A DNA stretch of 64,000 bases from Albugo candida (Eukaryota > Oomycota > Peronosporomycetes > Albuginales > Albuginaceae): positions 310,001 through 374,000 of the forward strand of contig CAJNAR010000010.1 of assembly GCA_905220665.1 (NCBI GenBank), written 5' to 3'. Every line of letters starts with the position of its first letter. Within the stretch, counting starts at the first letter, position 1. Both the position numbers and the translations under genes were made by a program. Below are positions 1 to 10,907 of the stretch, piece by piece. Under the pieces are notes generated by a model. The model was given only the letters and a program-made list of their open reading frames with translations. It made no database searches and was not told the origin of the DNA.

Positions 1-216
1 TAAACTCGACCGTGAATAATGACTGGAATTACGTGCACTGCTGTGGATATCATTGAACTTACTTCCGGACGATTGTGCACTGCTACGGAATGTTGCTTGT
101 CGAAGCTGATTTGGGTACAATTTCCGTTGAATTCGTGCGATTTTCGATCTGAGGGCTTTGTATTTCTTCTATTTTTTCATTTGCTTTTCAAAATCTTTTC
201 GAACGAGGGAAAACCG

Positions 217-1258
217 TCAGCGATGCTGAAGTGATTTCGCACCACTCATTTGCTTGGTGTATCGTTTACGATATAGAATAGTCGGTAAAACGCTTGGAAA
301 CAAATGATTCATTGATCGAAGCCCATGATACGATACATATAAGTGCTCTTCGACCTCGAAAACGCGCTTGGTGTTGTATACTTGCAAGCGAAATGAGACG
401 GACGCGCTTACAGAGAACGTATCCACACCATAGAGCTTGCAGAGATATCGTGCCAGCACGAAGTCGAGCCAAACGACGACGAAACAGATATCTTTGTGCA
501 AGATTTTGGAGAATCACCGTATAATGATAGAATTTCCACGCTTGTTGTGTCTTCAATTGCTGAAGAACGCCTTAGCCAAAGTACACGCGCGTGAGACCGA
601 CTTGGTAGTCTCTCACTTTGCCATTTTGAGGAAGGACGGCTGATAATTGCTCAAATTGTTGCTTGATGATCATTTCGTATTGCTGGAGATTCCAATGTGT
701 CGATGGAATTGATAAGTGCCAAAAATGTTGAGGACATTTCGTGTGGGAGATAGGACTCGAATATACGCTCCGAGCGACGTGAATTGCTTCAATGACGCCA
801 GCACATCTATCTTGACCCATTACATCGTCATGGGAGAAAGCAGTTAAGCTTCAAGGGCTATTTGCTTGACACAGCGAACGTAATGGACCTGCGTTGCGCT
901 TATTTTGTTCATTAATTCCGTCAAATTCATCATGTAATAAGTGCCAGTGTCGTTTGGCGTCGCTACGCTTAAGCCTTTTTTCGGTATGACAGCAAAATTG
1001 CCAGCTTTTTCGTCTCGTTGGCATCAAATTTGGACATTTTGATCCAAATCGACGCTTTCGATGCGCACATAATTCCTTTGATTCCAGGAAGAAGTGCTTT
1101 GCGATGCTATCCAAAAATCTTGTCGCGTTATAAGTGACTTTACCAGCGTAATGATATAATCTAATTGAACACTGATTCAAGCATAGGGGCTGCAAAAGCA
1201 GATCTTCTTCGTCCCAGCACCTCATTTGCTCGCAAATGCCGACAGTGGCGAACTCCAA
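217..1258 (-). pseudogene. Myosin heavy chain fragment (end of motor domain plus IQ neck), decayed
   Basis: A reading frame from 1258 down to about 266 carries myosin signatures in the right order. These are a HYAGKVTYNATRFLDS block (about 1165-1110), a GVIEAIHVAR block (about 797-768), a YQVGLTRVYFG block ending near 575, and then IQ-like calmodulin/light-chain-binding segments (about 500-290). Intact myosins are ATP-driven actin motors. The P-loop, switch regions and most of the motor are absent here. In-frame stops lie at 851-853 and 572-574, with no frameshift between, so decay is moderate. The N-terminal side is cut off by copia retrotransposon sequence near 1200-1235, in the same frame. 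The family call is strong; the class of myosin cannot be told from this piece. A second, different myosin pseudogene lies at 48.5-50.5 kb. Confidence 0.8.
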
Positions 1259-2760
1259 ATGTCAAAAACGCTGGTGGAAGTTCAGCAGCGTACCTTTTTG
1301 TACCTCGCTTGACACTTCGGTGGTTTCTCCTGCTTCCAGAACCGCCATGATGTCTTCACCTGCACCATGGAAGCCTTGCATCGTCTTCACCTCGACGTGC
1401 AGCATTTTTCTATACATTACTACTTCGAACGCGGTTGGGCTGTCTCTGCGCCGAGCAAGCGGTCTCTTAACGCCGTCGTAGATAAGCGAAAATCCCGCCT
1501 TCTCAAGAGTAAATTTGAGACGATGATTTTCCTCAATTGCGGATCCAGATATACGTCCCTTAGCGTCACGGTGCTCTCGACACCGCGCGCTATGACCTCC
1601 GACTGCCGCTGCCAAGTCGGGTCCGGTTCAGAGGTTCACCATCAGCCATGGCGATCTGGTGGCTGCATTTGGTCGAGTCAATCAGTAAACCCTCTTCGTT
1701 CACGCGATGGCGACTCGCTCTACTGTCAAGGATCCAGTTGCCTCGATCACTGTCACCTGCATCCCCAAATGCGAAAACCATACCGTATTTGATGTTCTTG
1801 ATGTGGAGAGCGTTCTTCACTCTTCTTCATTTCTTCTTTCCTGTTAGCGCTGGATCCATGTTGCCACTGCCGTTTGTAATTTTTCGTCCTTGCGCTGCTG
1901 CTTCTTCCTTTCAAACAACAGTCTGCTTGAACGTGTCCTGATTTCCCGCAGACATTGCATGTACGTATTACCTCTCTTCGTGCTGATATGCGCAACGACA
2001 ATTTTGCGTCCGACTTCGCGTCCGCCGATCTCGATTGACTGTGAGAAATACGCAAGCTATTAGTCATGACGCAGGCAGTCGACATGCGTCGGATCGTACT
2101 TGGCGCGCATGACGTTCATCAGAGGAAGATTTTGTCCAAAATAAGTGAGTCCGCGCCTCCTCAGGCATCCCTGATAGCCCCCATGTACAGGATTCGCTCA
2201 GCCCACGTGCACTTCGCGTATTTTCTTCTGCATAAAAAGCTTCATAGCCTGAATAGCCGCAATCACCGTCTTGAACGTCGCGAGAGGCTTGTAGTCGAGA
2301 GTTGGCCTCTGATTCCACCACGTGTCTATCTGCTTGTGCTAGTACCTCTCAGCCTTTCCGCTTTGAAGGTATCCGACCAGTCGATCTTGACGTCTTCACT
2401 CCACCTGAAAGCACATGCAGACTCGGCGATGTTCACGGCGCGCAAGAATGTGCGGCCCCAATGGAATACGGACCAATGTTCCTTAGAAACTTCAGTTCCG
2501 TCGAACTTGCGGATTGATGGATACCGCTGGCTTCCATTTGGCGACGCGCAGAAATGCTGCGTCGAGTACACTTGTTCTGCGGGTGTCCTTTCTGGCGGAA
2601 ATGGTGCCGCGCTGGTACATCATCGGCTGTTCGTGTGGGTTCGCCAATGAGGCAAACGTCGAGTCTTCGAGGCCTACCCTATGCGTGCGTGGTCGCTGAG
2701 CAGCTGGATTCTGCTCGAGCTAGGCCATATTCACGTCTAGGCCATATGCCTAGCACGCAT
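1200..2760 (-). pseudogene. Ty1/copia retrotransposon gag-pol remnant (gag, zinc knuckle, protease, GAG-pre-integrase)
   Basis: Minus-strand frames between 2760 and about 1200 hold, in copia order: a gag region (about 2571-2190, with DTWWNQRPTLDY-like and FKTVIAAIQAMK-like stretches); a CCHC zinc knuckle CNVCGKSGHVQADC (about 1959-1918); an aspartic protease active site LDSRAS (about 1730-1713, canonical LDSGAS); a MADGEPL-type stretch; and the start of a GAG-pre-integrase domain ending LLNFHQRF (about 1285-1265), where the next codon is a TGA in place of the usual Gly. The pieces sit in different frames, so several frameshifts have occurred. Integrase, reverse transcriptase and RNase H are missing, and the sequence runs straight into a myosin fragment. 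No LTR was recognised. Confidence 0.75.
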
Positions 2761-4236
2761 GTTCGCAAGTAGAATTGTTTCGAACATCGCGCTTTCGGCA
2801 GAGGCTAGCATCGTCTTATTTTCGTCCCGCTCAAGCTACAGAGAATCCTTTATCGTCATCGGTCGCCGAACTCTATTCACGACCTCGCGACCCTTGGACG
2901 ACTGCATCTGCGCGGGATGGTGGGGTTCCACGCGCTGGCGAGATCCTTCCGTGACCTGCTGTCTTCGGCGTTATCTTCTACCCTCAATCTGTCGTTCCCG
3001 TCGTGGAGCTCATGAACCGTTTTATGTACGCACTTCGCACTCAAGGAAGAATCGATCCTTTGTCAACTTTAGTGCGGACCACTTGGCCTGCTCTTTCTCC
3101 TTTTCTACCTCAACTAAGCGAATACTAATTCAGCGAGTGTTGACACAACGAGCCGTTTTAATAGTAACGGCCGGCGCTAATCGCAACATCACGAAGAACT
3201 TTTGAGATGATTGAGCAGCTGCACAAAACTATCCACTTTCAGCAGGAAACGAAATTTGATAGGAGTCTTTTTCTGGATCTCCTTAAAAAGGTCTTGACTT
3301 TTTTTTGGATAATATACACTGATGTACAATTCTTCATCGTGTAAATATTTGAAGTTCCTCAACGTGGTTAAAACTTTCCTCTGCTTATCAGGCACTTTAT
3401 TCGCCTTGATGGCCATGCTATTTTACCAGATACTGTTTTCCTAATTGTGTACCCTTTCTCCGAAATTTGGAAGACAATATCTCATGTTTTATCTTCTTGG
3501 TCGAAGATTATAGATCGCTTGTCATCGTCGCTTGACCATGCCTCACAAAAATCTAAAACGCATTTAAGTCAAGGCCGTGGTAAAACACCATCATCTCAGA
3601 TCTGGGTCGCTAATGTTGAGTGTTGGCGATCTTTCGCATTTCAGACTTTTGTCCAAGAAAATGCTTGCTGTTATAAGCAGGTCGTTTTATTTGATAGTTT
3701 GCAAACCACAGTCACATAACATCGTATAATTCGGAAACTGATAAGTTGATGATTTAGTCTACTGATGTGGCTTTCAGCAACCCACTCGTACCTTCTACAA
3801 GCTACACAACGCTTCCCGAATTCTCACAAGTCCTTTTGCATGCTCCCCCAATAGCTTTGTTGTGAGAAAACGATGTACGGTCTCGTGTTTCCTGAATGGA
3901 GGCTCTTGTGGCATCACGCAGTTTTGTAAATTTTGGCTTTCACTTTTTCTTCATCAGGTATTCACTGTTATCTTGTTGTCTTTTGCGTTTGTACTTCTCC
4001 AATATTCGGATGTTTTTCGTACTCTTTTAGAGCATCTGTGAAAATGAGTCCGCGCCTGGATAAAAGGACTGTAACATTAAATCTCCTCCCCAATCAATCG
4101 GTTGTTTTTAGTACTAACGCCCTTGTCGATTCTAGGCAGATTTAAGAAACATTGTTTGTGTCGTCAGTCGTCAGTCGCATCCCGTAGCATACCATTTCGT
4201 GCGCACGTTTTCATCCCCTTGTAACATCCTGTTCTT
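2760..4236. other. No confident gene; fragmentary minus-strand coding-like stretch at 3189-3560
   Basis: Most of this stretch shows only short frames in all directions. Between about 3560 and 3189 on the minus strand, a lysine- and acid-rich reading (containing FDQEDKT and YYPKKSQDLFKEIQKK) runs across one stop and ends at 3189. It looks like the remains of a real protein rather than random sequence, but I do not recognise the family. Its position between copia and gypsy scraps makes a transposon-derived protein likely. Frames on the plus strand (2759-3205, 3447-3719) have no recognisable motifs. Confidence 0.25.
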
Positions 4237-4560
4237 TTAATTATGCGCGCGAATTTCTACTACGGCTACCAAGACGTCAATCTCGGTGGTTCGTTTCATC
4301 GGAAGTTCTCCCATTTGCGTGAGCGTCTGCTTTGTTTTATTTTGATGCAAGTCAGTGCGGATACAGATCCAAATATTCTTAAGCTCGGAAAAAGACTTGC
4401 GGGATAATGCATCTGCGAAGATGTTCTGATATCCAGTTCGGTTTGAGCTCAAACTTCTTTGTTCGAGGGTATTTTGATATCGTGCTAAGCGCCCAGATGC
4501 TTACTTGTGCGATAGAAAACATTTTTAAGCTCATTTGTCGATAAAAAACACTGAAGGTTA
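4237..4560 (-). pseudogene. Ty3/gypsy RNase H tail fragment
   Basis: The minus strand encodes RLARYQNTLEQ followed by a GYQNIFADALSRK stretch. This matches the conserved end of the Ty3/gypsy reverse transcriptase-RNase H module, where the last catalytic Asp lies in N-x-ADALSR. No YxDD reverse-transcriptase core, protease or integrase is visible next to it, so only a short remnant is left. It is clearly distinct in sequence from the gypsy element at 18-23 kb, whose equivalent motif reads NVVADALSR. Confidence 0.65.
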
Positions 4561-7500
4561 AATGCGTGGAGATAATCTCTGCATTGTTGCAATATGTGTT
4601 TGACCTCTGAGAGTAATACGCGAATAGAAGCCCTTGACTTTCATAAAGATTAGTGAGTACTCCACTAATGCAATGATAGGATGTTTCAATGATTGCAATG
4701 AATCATTTTTTCAATGTCTGGAATTTGCAAAATGGGTTTATGCTGTATAATGAATTCAAGCGCAATAAATGCTTTTTTTTCTTTCCGTTAGAACAGCATA
4801 TTTGTTCAAAGAATTACTCAATTACTCAAGAAAGGCACTAACCCCGCAAAGGCTTCTATAAATTGAGGATAGTACCCTGCTAGTCCAATGCAGATCCTTT
4901 AAGCTTTCACTCGGTTACCAGCCATTGACTGCTTCTACTTCCCTTGGATCTACTAGCATTCTTCTTGCTGTTCAGCAATATGGTAGGAATCCAATCAACT
5001 GATTCTCTGAGGCCTATTTCTTTTTTTAGCATATAGCTTATCTTATTGCGAAATAGAGAGTACTTTTTTGTTCGTGGTGGTATTGGATATAGTTGTAGAA
5101 GACACCGATAACATTAAGATAGAGAAACAAACTGAATCAATCTAGAGGCGCACCCATGAGTCTCGTCCGAGTGCCAGGTATTCCAGTCAGTTCCATCGAG
5201 ACTTTTTCGCGATTTGTGAGTTAGCCCAATTAATGCTTTAAAAAAGATGTCAGGAATCAATCAAATTAATTGAGTGAGCTTGCTATATATCAAGAAAATT
5301 CTGTCAAAAGGACTTTAAATCAATCAACCCAAGCTTACGTTTGTAATTTCAATAATCTAGCTTTGCTTGATTCATATAGAAACAAAGGATCAATGTCAAA
5401 TTTTATTAAAAATTGATGGCTTCATTTCCATGCATGTAAAAGTGAATTGAGAAGAGCTGTCTCTCTCAGCGCACGCAAAGTATTTCGCGCTAGCTCATTT
5501 AGTAAAAAATGTAACAGGGACAGGATTCCGCTGTGTTGATAATTGATAATTGAACAGAAATGTTTGGCTTCTTCGGCAATGTAGAAAACTTTAGATGATT
5601 TTGGTTTATTACTATTTAAGTAAGCAATGTCTTCGCTGGACGATGTTTTGGGGACACCCAAGGTGAGAGTAATTTGATATGTTTTTCATTTTTGATTATA
5701 GGCTGATCAAAGACTGATTTGGTTCATACTACAATTTCTATACATTCAAAAATCTAGTAACTCGATCGATATTTTTATCTACATGGATCTGTTATCGGAT
5801 CTACCGGATAGTTTTACAGCTGCTTGTGATTACATGAGAATCAAATTATTCTCTTGCTCTTTGTCAATGTTTTATGCATTAGATGTTCCGCTTCATGTAT
5901 CTATCACAGCAAACAATCTTTTTAGACGATTATCCCGCGTCATTTGTTTCATGTGAGTAGCGCGCTTGGAAAAACTGAGGGAGAAGCCGATTGCAGTTGC
6001 TTTTGGATCTGGTTGTCTTCCTTATATAGCCATGCAATATCCAAATTGAATGATTTCTTTTGATTTTGAATCAATCACTCTAGTATCTACTAACAACAAA
6101 ATTATAGATCAAAATGCAATCGATTCACTTATACCGAAGGCGCAGTACACAGCGCTTCTTTCTATTCCGACAATTTGGATTGATACACCCCCATCCATTT
6201 GCTCACGATGAAAATAACAGCCTGTGCTTTTCTTCCGCAACTACAAATAAGAATACCCATTAGAAGATATTAATCAACACTGCAAAAGCATAACTTTGAA
6301 CTGCGATAGCAGACCCTCTGTGGTCACTTGCGCAAGCTTTAATGAACTGAGATTGAAAGAGATTGTGCAGGTTTATCTTAAACAATTAGGCACTAATTCC
6401 TATTCATCTTCAGAGAAGCACCATACCAGCAACGTCGACATGATTTACCTGCAACCTCGCCTGACATCGCACTGTAGGTGTTTCATGGCGCTTCCTTATC
6501 CGATCTCTCAAATTCTATAAATTGTATCGTTGGCAAACTTGAGGACAGGTGCAATTTGAAACTGAAATTGGCACTTATTTACCAGTTCAGAGAGATGATA
6601 CAATAAAAATGTCAGCTTTTCGTGGGTAGAGGGTAATATGGAGATGCGGAGGTGCAAAAGATATCATAAGAATCAAGGATCCAACGAGGTCTAATTCTCT
6701 CGCAGTCAATATCGCACGATGATGTCAAACGCATCGTCAACGTCAGGGAGTATTCTGGTCCCTTTATGTGCTCTTCATGTATGGCTGCATGTATAGTATG
6801 ATATTACTGGATTTACAATTTCTTTCTATGGCGATGACGATAGGATGGAGTTGAACATGGTCAGTACACCACAAGCAAAATGAGCCTGAACGACAGGAAC
6901 GAAACTATAACTTTGAAAAATACTATCATAGAAGATTCTTAACGAGAAACAACGATAGTGAGAACAGAGTCGCTTAGCCGGAACAGAGCATTCGAAAAAG
7001 CAAGTAACAGACTTCGTATCATATTCTGGTCGTTATGTACGGGTACAAACCAATGCCCCACCAGTACTTCCCTTCCCGACCATCTCGTAATACGCTCAGA
7101 ATACCATTCATCATGGCGTTATCTGCTGGTTGCAGATTCGACCAGTACTGAATACATCCTTCTCTGGGCAAAGGGGCAGACTCAATGTTAAAGCTTTTTT
7201 CAATCCACCCCATCGTGCTAACTACAAAATTGCATAAATCTGCCACATCACAATGTGTCAACGCGATTATCGACATACCATCCACTGGCAGGGGAGCAAT
7301 GACATACTTTTCTATGCATACTTTTCCTTTACAAAAGAAGCTTGGTGATACATTGAGCAGATAGAAGCGTTGAAATCGCGATACAACAGAAGCGTTGACT
7401 TTGTTGTGCCGTTGTGCTGGAAGTAAAACCAGGTTGTTAACAGACTCAAGGTTTTATTCAGTTTGGCTCCATTTGATCGTACTGTCGTAGGTTGCTGGAG

Positions 7501-7568
7501 TCATACGTGGAAGGAGTATGATATTTGATTGGTCCTTAATAGCTGACGTCAATGCCCCTGAATAAAAT
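4561..7568. other. AT-rich stretch with no recognisable gene
   Basis: Only short frames occur (for example 5422-5661 and 7019-7285 on the minus strand, 6296-6520 and 6958-7191 on the plus strand). None has a motif I can assign, and several overlap in competing frames. Lone regulatory-looking words occur, such as a TGACGTCA at about 7544-7551, without a supported gene beside them. I see no tandem repeat, tRNA or long inverted repeat here. Confidence 0.5.
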
Positions 7569-8492
7569 ATGGCTTTCTGGCATTCATCGTTTTGCGCTCT
7601 TCACATACTCTCTTTTACATTTTATTCGAAACCACTTATAACTCAGAGCGGGATGTGTACACGACAAAGTCAGTTGTTTTTAATGCTGGTAGAAGTGATG
7701 ATTCATGTAAGCAACGGTAAAGATGAATGTTTTCTGTTACATTCGACGCGTTGCAGACCTAATCAAAAACCCAGTAAAGCTTTCAAAAATTATTATCAGT
7801 TCTCGCTTGACAGTCAAAACTACGCAACATATCACTGTGATCATTCATTTTATTTTGGTGATAGCGATCTGGCTGATAGGAAAATCAACCTCGCTCCAGG
7901 TGGAGTGGGCGAAAATTGTGATAACTTTGAATACCGATTTCATAAAGAACAACTCAGTCTTACAATCACGCAAACAAGCTGGACTCAACCTCATATAGAA
8001 TCGGTGGCCGGCACTTAAGGAACCTGGGAACTTGATATTCATAATGCACGTGTCGGTACCGTCAAGCTCCTCTATCCTCAAGGTAGGCTTGTTTTACGAT
8101 TGGATAGCAAAACAAGCTTGTCGATACCTTTTAGAGCGACTCGTACGGAAATAAATTGTGTTCTCCAATCGTCGTTTTTCATAGGAAATTTCCAGATGTT
8201 GGAACTGAAAGTACCAACCAAGACTGTTTCCGCCGAAACATGGGAACTCATCGTCGGGTCGGATCTACACCCAAACGTGTACATCCAACTCGAAAAGTCA
8301 AACGCCATCCATCAGGTACGTTTTTGGAATGACCCGAGATTCTGTGCCCACACGCCAAAGAAGACAACGAAAATGAAGGGATTTTTACCCAGATGCTACG
8401 GAGATAAACCTAGCAGTTCCACACCTGATACTTCCACACCTGATACCGAATCCTCCACAGAGGTTTATCTTATCACAAGCAGTATCGCTTAA
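7569..8492 (+). pseudogene. Hypothetical protein reading frame interrupted by one TAA
   Basis: Two plus-strand ORFs (7569-8018 and 8100-8492) are in the same frame and are separated only by a TAA at 8016-8018. The sequence between them reads smoothly (GTWELDIHNARVGTVKLLYP), so this looks like one protein of about 305 codons with a single nonsense change, or a gene whose true start lies in the second part. The readable part is rich in beta-type alternation (WELIVGSDLHPNVYIQLE). It ends in a short TPDTSTPDT repeat and a hydrophilic tail. No signal peptide is clear at the nominal start and I do not recognise the family. An intron or sequencing error at the TAA cannot be excluded. It lies directly upstream of the trpB pseudogene on the same strand. 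Confidence 0.35.
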
Positions 8493-8685
8493 CACAGTAA
8501 TCTTAGATAAGATTTTCTCCCTTTTCATTCTTCTTACTTCTACAATGTTCAAATCGACTTAGTTTATTACATTCTGACCCTATTTTTAGTGAGATTTATA
8601 GCAACTAGACAGAAATTCACCTGAGCATTACTTGGGCGTCAGCATTGCTACTCCTCTGTACTGTTCCGTCTCGGAACTGAATGAT

Positions 8686-9540
8686 AACTTCGGTCCATTT
8701 GTCGGATGCTTTGTTGCAGAAACTGTGGTCCAAGCACATCACAAACTCGCAGAAGAATATGTTTGAGCCAGTCAAGAAGCTAGATTCCGAAACACGCGAA
8801 AAGCTTGGAAGAGACAACATCGGTCGTCCCACTACTTTGTAATGGTGCGCAAATATGGCTAAAACGCGATGATTTAGCGCACACAGAAGCAGATAAAATC
8901 AATAGTGCTACCGGTCAATCCGTTCTCGCAAAGAGACTTGGAAAGCATTGTATTTTTGATGAAACCGGTGAGGGACAACACGGAATCGCTACTGCAATCG
9001 CTTGTGCTCTCTTGGGCTTGGATTGTACCGTTTATGTGGGATATCGTGACATTTTGGCTTTATAGCATGTAACCGTGAATGAATAGCGGCAATCACGAAA
9101 CGTGTTTGATATAAGAATGCTCGGTGCCAAAGTCGTTCCTATTCGCTCAGGATCAAAGACACTCAAGGATGCAGTCAAGTAGGCTACCCGAGAATGGGTG
9201 GCTAATGTCCAGACAACACATTACATCACAGCACATTGTTTACTGAGATCATGTGTAGCTATTCGATGTAATCGGACGTCTCTGATGCTATCATCGCGTG
9301 TGCTGTAGCAACGCCATTGGGATGGTTCGTTCATTTATTAGCGATTCTAGTGTTGAGATATATGGCGTGGAAGCAGGGGAGACGGGATATATACCGGAAG
9401 GCATTCACCCACACTTACACGCGGCACAATGGGAGGATTACACGGCACGAGACGTATATCATCCAGGATCTTACCCGTTAAGTTGTGTCCGCGCATGGTG
9501 TGTCTGCTGAACTCGATTATGCAGGTGTTGGCCCAGAGCG
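8686..9540 (+). pseudogene. trpB-like pseudogene: Tryptophan synthase beta subunit (PLP enzyme), decayed
   Basis: Successive plus-strand frames match TrpB in order. NFGPFVGCFVAET (about 8686) resembles the N-terminal FGPFGG...PE motif. [20 protein letters not shown] (about 8850-8910) is the region around the PLP-binding lysine, with the Lys of the KIN motif kept. [12 protein letters not shown] (about 8960-8995) follows, then [18 protein letters not shown] (about 9123-9176) and SNAIGM (about 9304), the phosphate-binding region whose preceding Gly run has become Cys. Intact TrpB joins indole and serine to make tryptophan. At least one in-frame stop (in the KDAVK segment near 9178) and several frameshifts separate the blocks, and no stretch exceeds about 87 codons. 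This is dead sequence. Whether the genome keeps a working copy cannot be judged from the window. Confidence 0.8.
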
Positions 9541-10380
9541 TGCTTTTTTTTTAAATATTTCGATTAAGCCAATTATGTGAGTGTAAAGGACAATATAGAT
9601 TTGCCAGCTTATTTTTGAAAGGAAGCCGATAACCAGCCCGCAGTTTTCGCTAGCCAGCCCCCCACCCCTTCTGATACAGTACTCTAAGCTATAATTACGA
9701 ATCATGATTGGCTAAAAAGAGTACCCTTATTTGAATACATGTTTCAAGAAGCGGTTTTACAATATTAAGATTGGCTAGGGTTATATCTACTTCTACTGCT
9801 GCAGGTGTTGTTGGTGCTGTTGGTGCTGCTTTTCATCTGCTGCACAATGACAGCAAGCTGGCCTTCGCAAGCAAGGCGAACTGCTGAATCCACTGAGAGT
9901 AGATCACTTGCAATAAATGAATTTTCTGATAAATGTAACTTTTGCCAGCACAATTAGCACACAATACAAATTATCTGTTCACACAGAGATCCATTTTTTC
10001 AGAGCAGTATGGACGCTCTCCACCCAAAATGTTGGTACATGCCCCTAATGGCGCTTATGGTGTAGAATAGCAAAAAAAGCTCTTTGTAAACCTCCCAGTT
10101 GTGTCAAGGTAGCTCATCGAAGCAGCGAAGGTGGCATGCATTGCTGAAAGCTGGGTCTGATGAGTTGAAGTGTGATTTTATTGTATTTTATTCCGTTGCA
10201 TCTATATAGACCAATCAGAGGCCCCGATTTCCATTAATTTATTAAGAGTGGGGCTGGATAACGATTCTCGTAATTTTATTTTACTTACTCTGTATACCTG
10301 TTTAAACCAATCAAAGGCCACCAATCTATTAATTTATGGAAGCTGGGGGCTGGTAAGTGGCTCCCTTTCCAAATGGAAGG
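9541..10380 (-). mobile_element. Decayed deletion derivative of the MULE-2 family
   Basis: A low-complexity Gln/Ser/Asn coding stretch on the minus strand (about 9860-9775; on the plus strand GTTGTTGGTGCTGTTGGTGC) matches the end of the MULE-type transposase fragment at 39.17-39.40 kb, including the following TACTTCTACTGCTGCAG-like run. Between about 10180 and 10370 there are two copies, about 120 bp apart, of a terminal unit with an ACCAATCAGAGGC-like block and a GGATAACGATTCTCG block. The same paired units end the elements at 38.2-39.9 kb. The transposase part in between is too decayed to read, so this is the oldest of three copies in the window. Confidence 0.55.
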
Positions 10381-10385
10381 TATAA

Positions 10386-10622
10386 GGGGTCCGCCCCTGC
10401 TCAGTCGGTTGAGCTTTTGCGGATCCCCTGCTGGAGGGCGTTGGTTCGATCCCCGGCAGTGTGGGCAGCGGTTTGGGCCCCCCAGACTAAAAAGCTTGAA
10501 AAATATCCGCCTCCTTAGGTTTGAAGCTAGACCTGAGTGATACTCACACGGTCAAGCACTCATGATCGGATAAGGAAGGTAGTTAAAGAACCAGACAAAC
10601 AGTGTAATGAAATCCGTGACAA
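10386..10622 (+). mobile_element. tRNA-derived SINE, copy 1
   Basis: The sequence starts with a tRNA-like head. A GGGGTCC start is followed by an A-box-like GCTCAGTCGGTTGAGC and, about 40 bases on, a perfect RNA polymerase III B box GGTTCGATCCC at 10443-10453. The body then aligns with the minus-strand copy at 30430-30720 through shared blocks (AGTGTGGGCAGCGGTTTG, CTCACACGGTCA, GTTAAAGAACCAGA, AGTGTAATGAAATCC). The two copies differ at roughly one base in ten, so both are old. SINEs depend on LINE machinery for movement, and LINE A ends just downstream in the opposite orientation, at about 10662. Confidence 0.8.
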
Positions 10623-10907
10623 TTCAAATAGAAGGTATTATATCTGCGCTCAAAACAGCTCAGTTGAAGGTGTCTATATTACTAGAATTAGACTAACTGA
10701 CTTCTCTAGTTGCCTAGGCTGAGATTTACATATCTAAAAATATCTCGTAAAAGTACCTGTGAGACTTCATAATATATCTTCCGTTGAAAATACTGTACTG
10801 CAGTAGCCTCAGCCACCTTAATACAAGACTGTGTCCCGCTTGTAAATGCTGTAAAGCTGTAAAAATGGTTCAAAAGTACCGTGGTTTGTAAATTGGTGTG
10901 CGCCACA

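Noticed and set aside
3447..3719. Plus-strand 90-codon ORF as a gene
   Set aside because: No motif, and the minus strand carries better coding-like text over part of the same bases.
5422..5661. Copia RNase H-like frame
   Set aside because: Only loosely resembles the family; the diagnostic SKKQ or TTEAEY motifs are missing.
10388..10460. Functional tRNA gene at the SINE head
   Set aside because: The B box is perfect, but the arms do not fold into a full cloverleaf and the same sequence continues into a 300-bp repeat at 30.7 kb, so it is a SINE.
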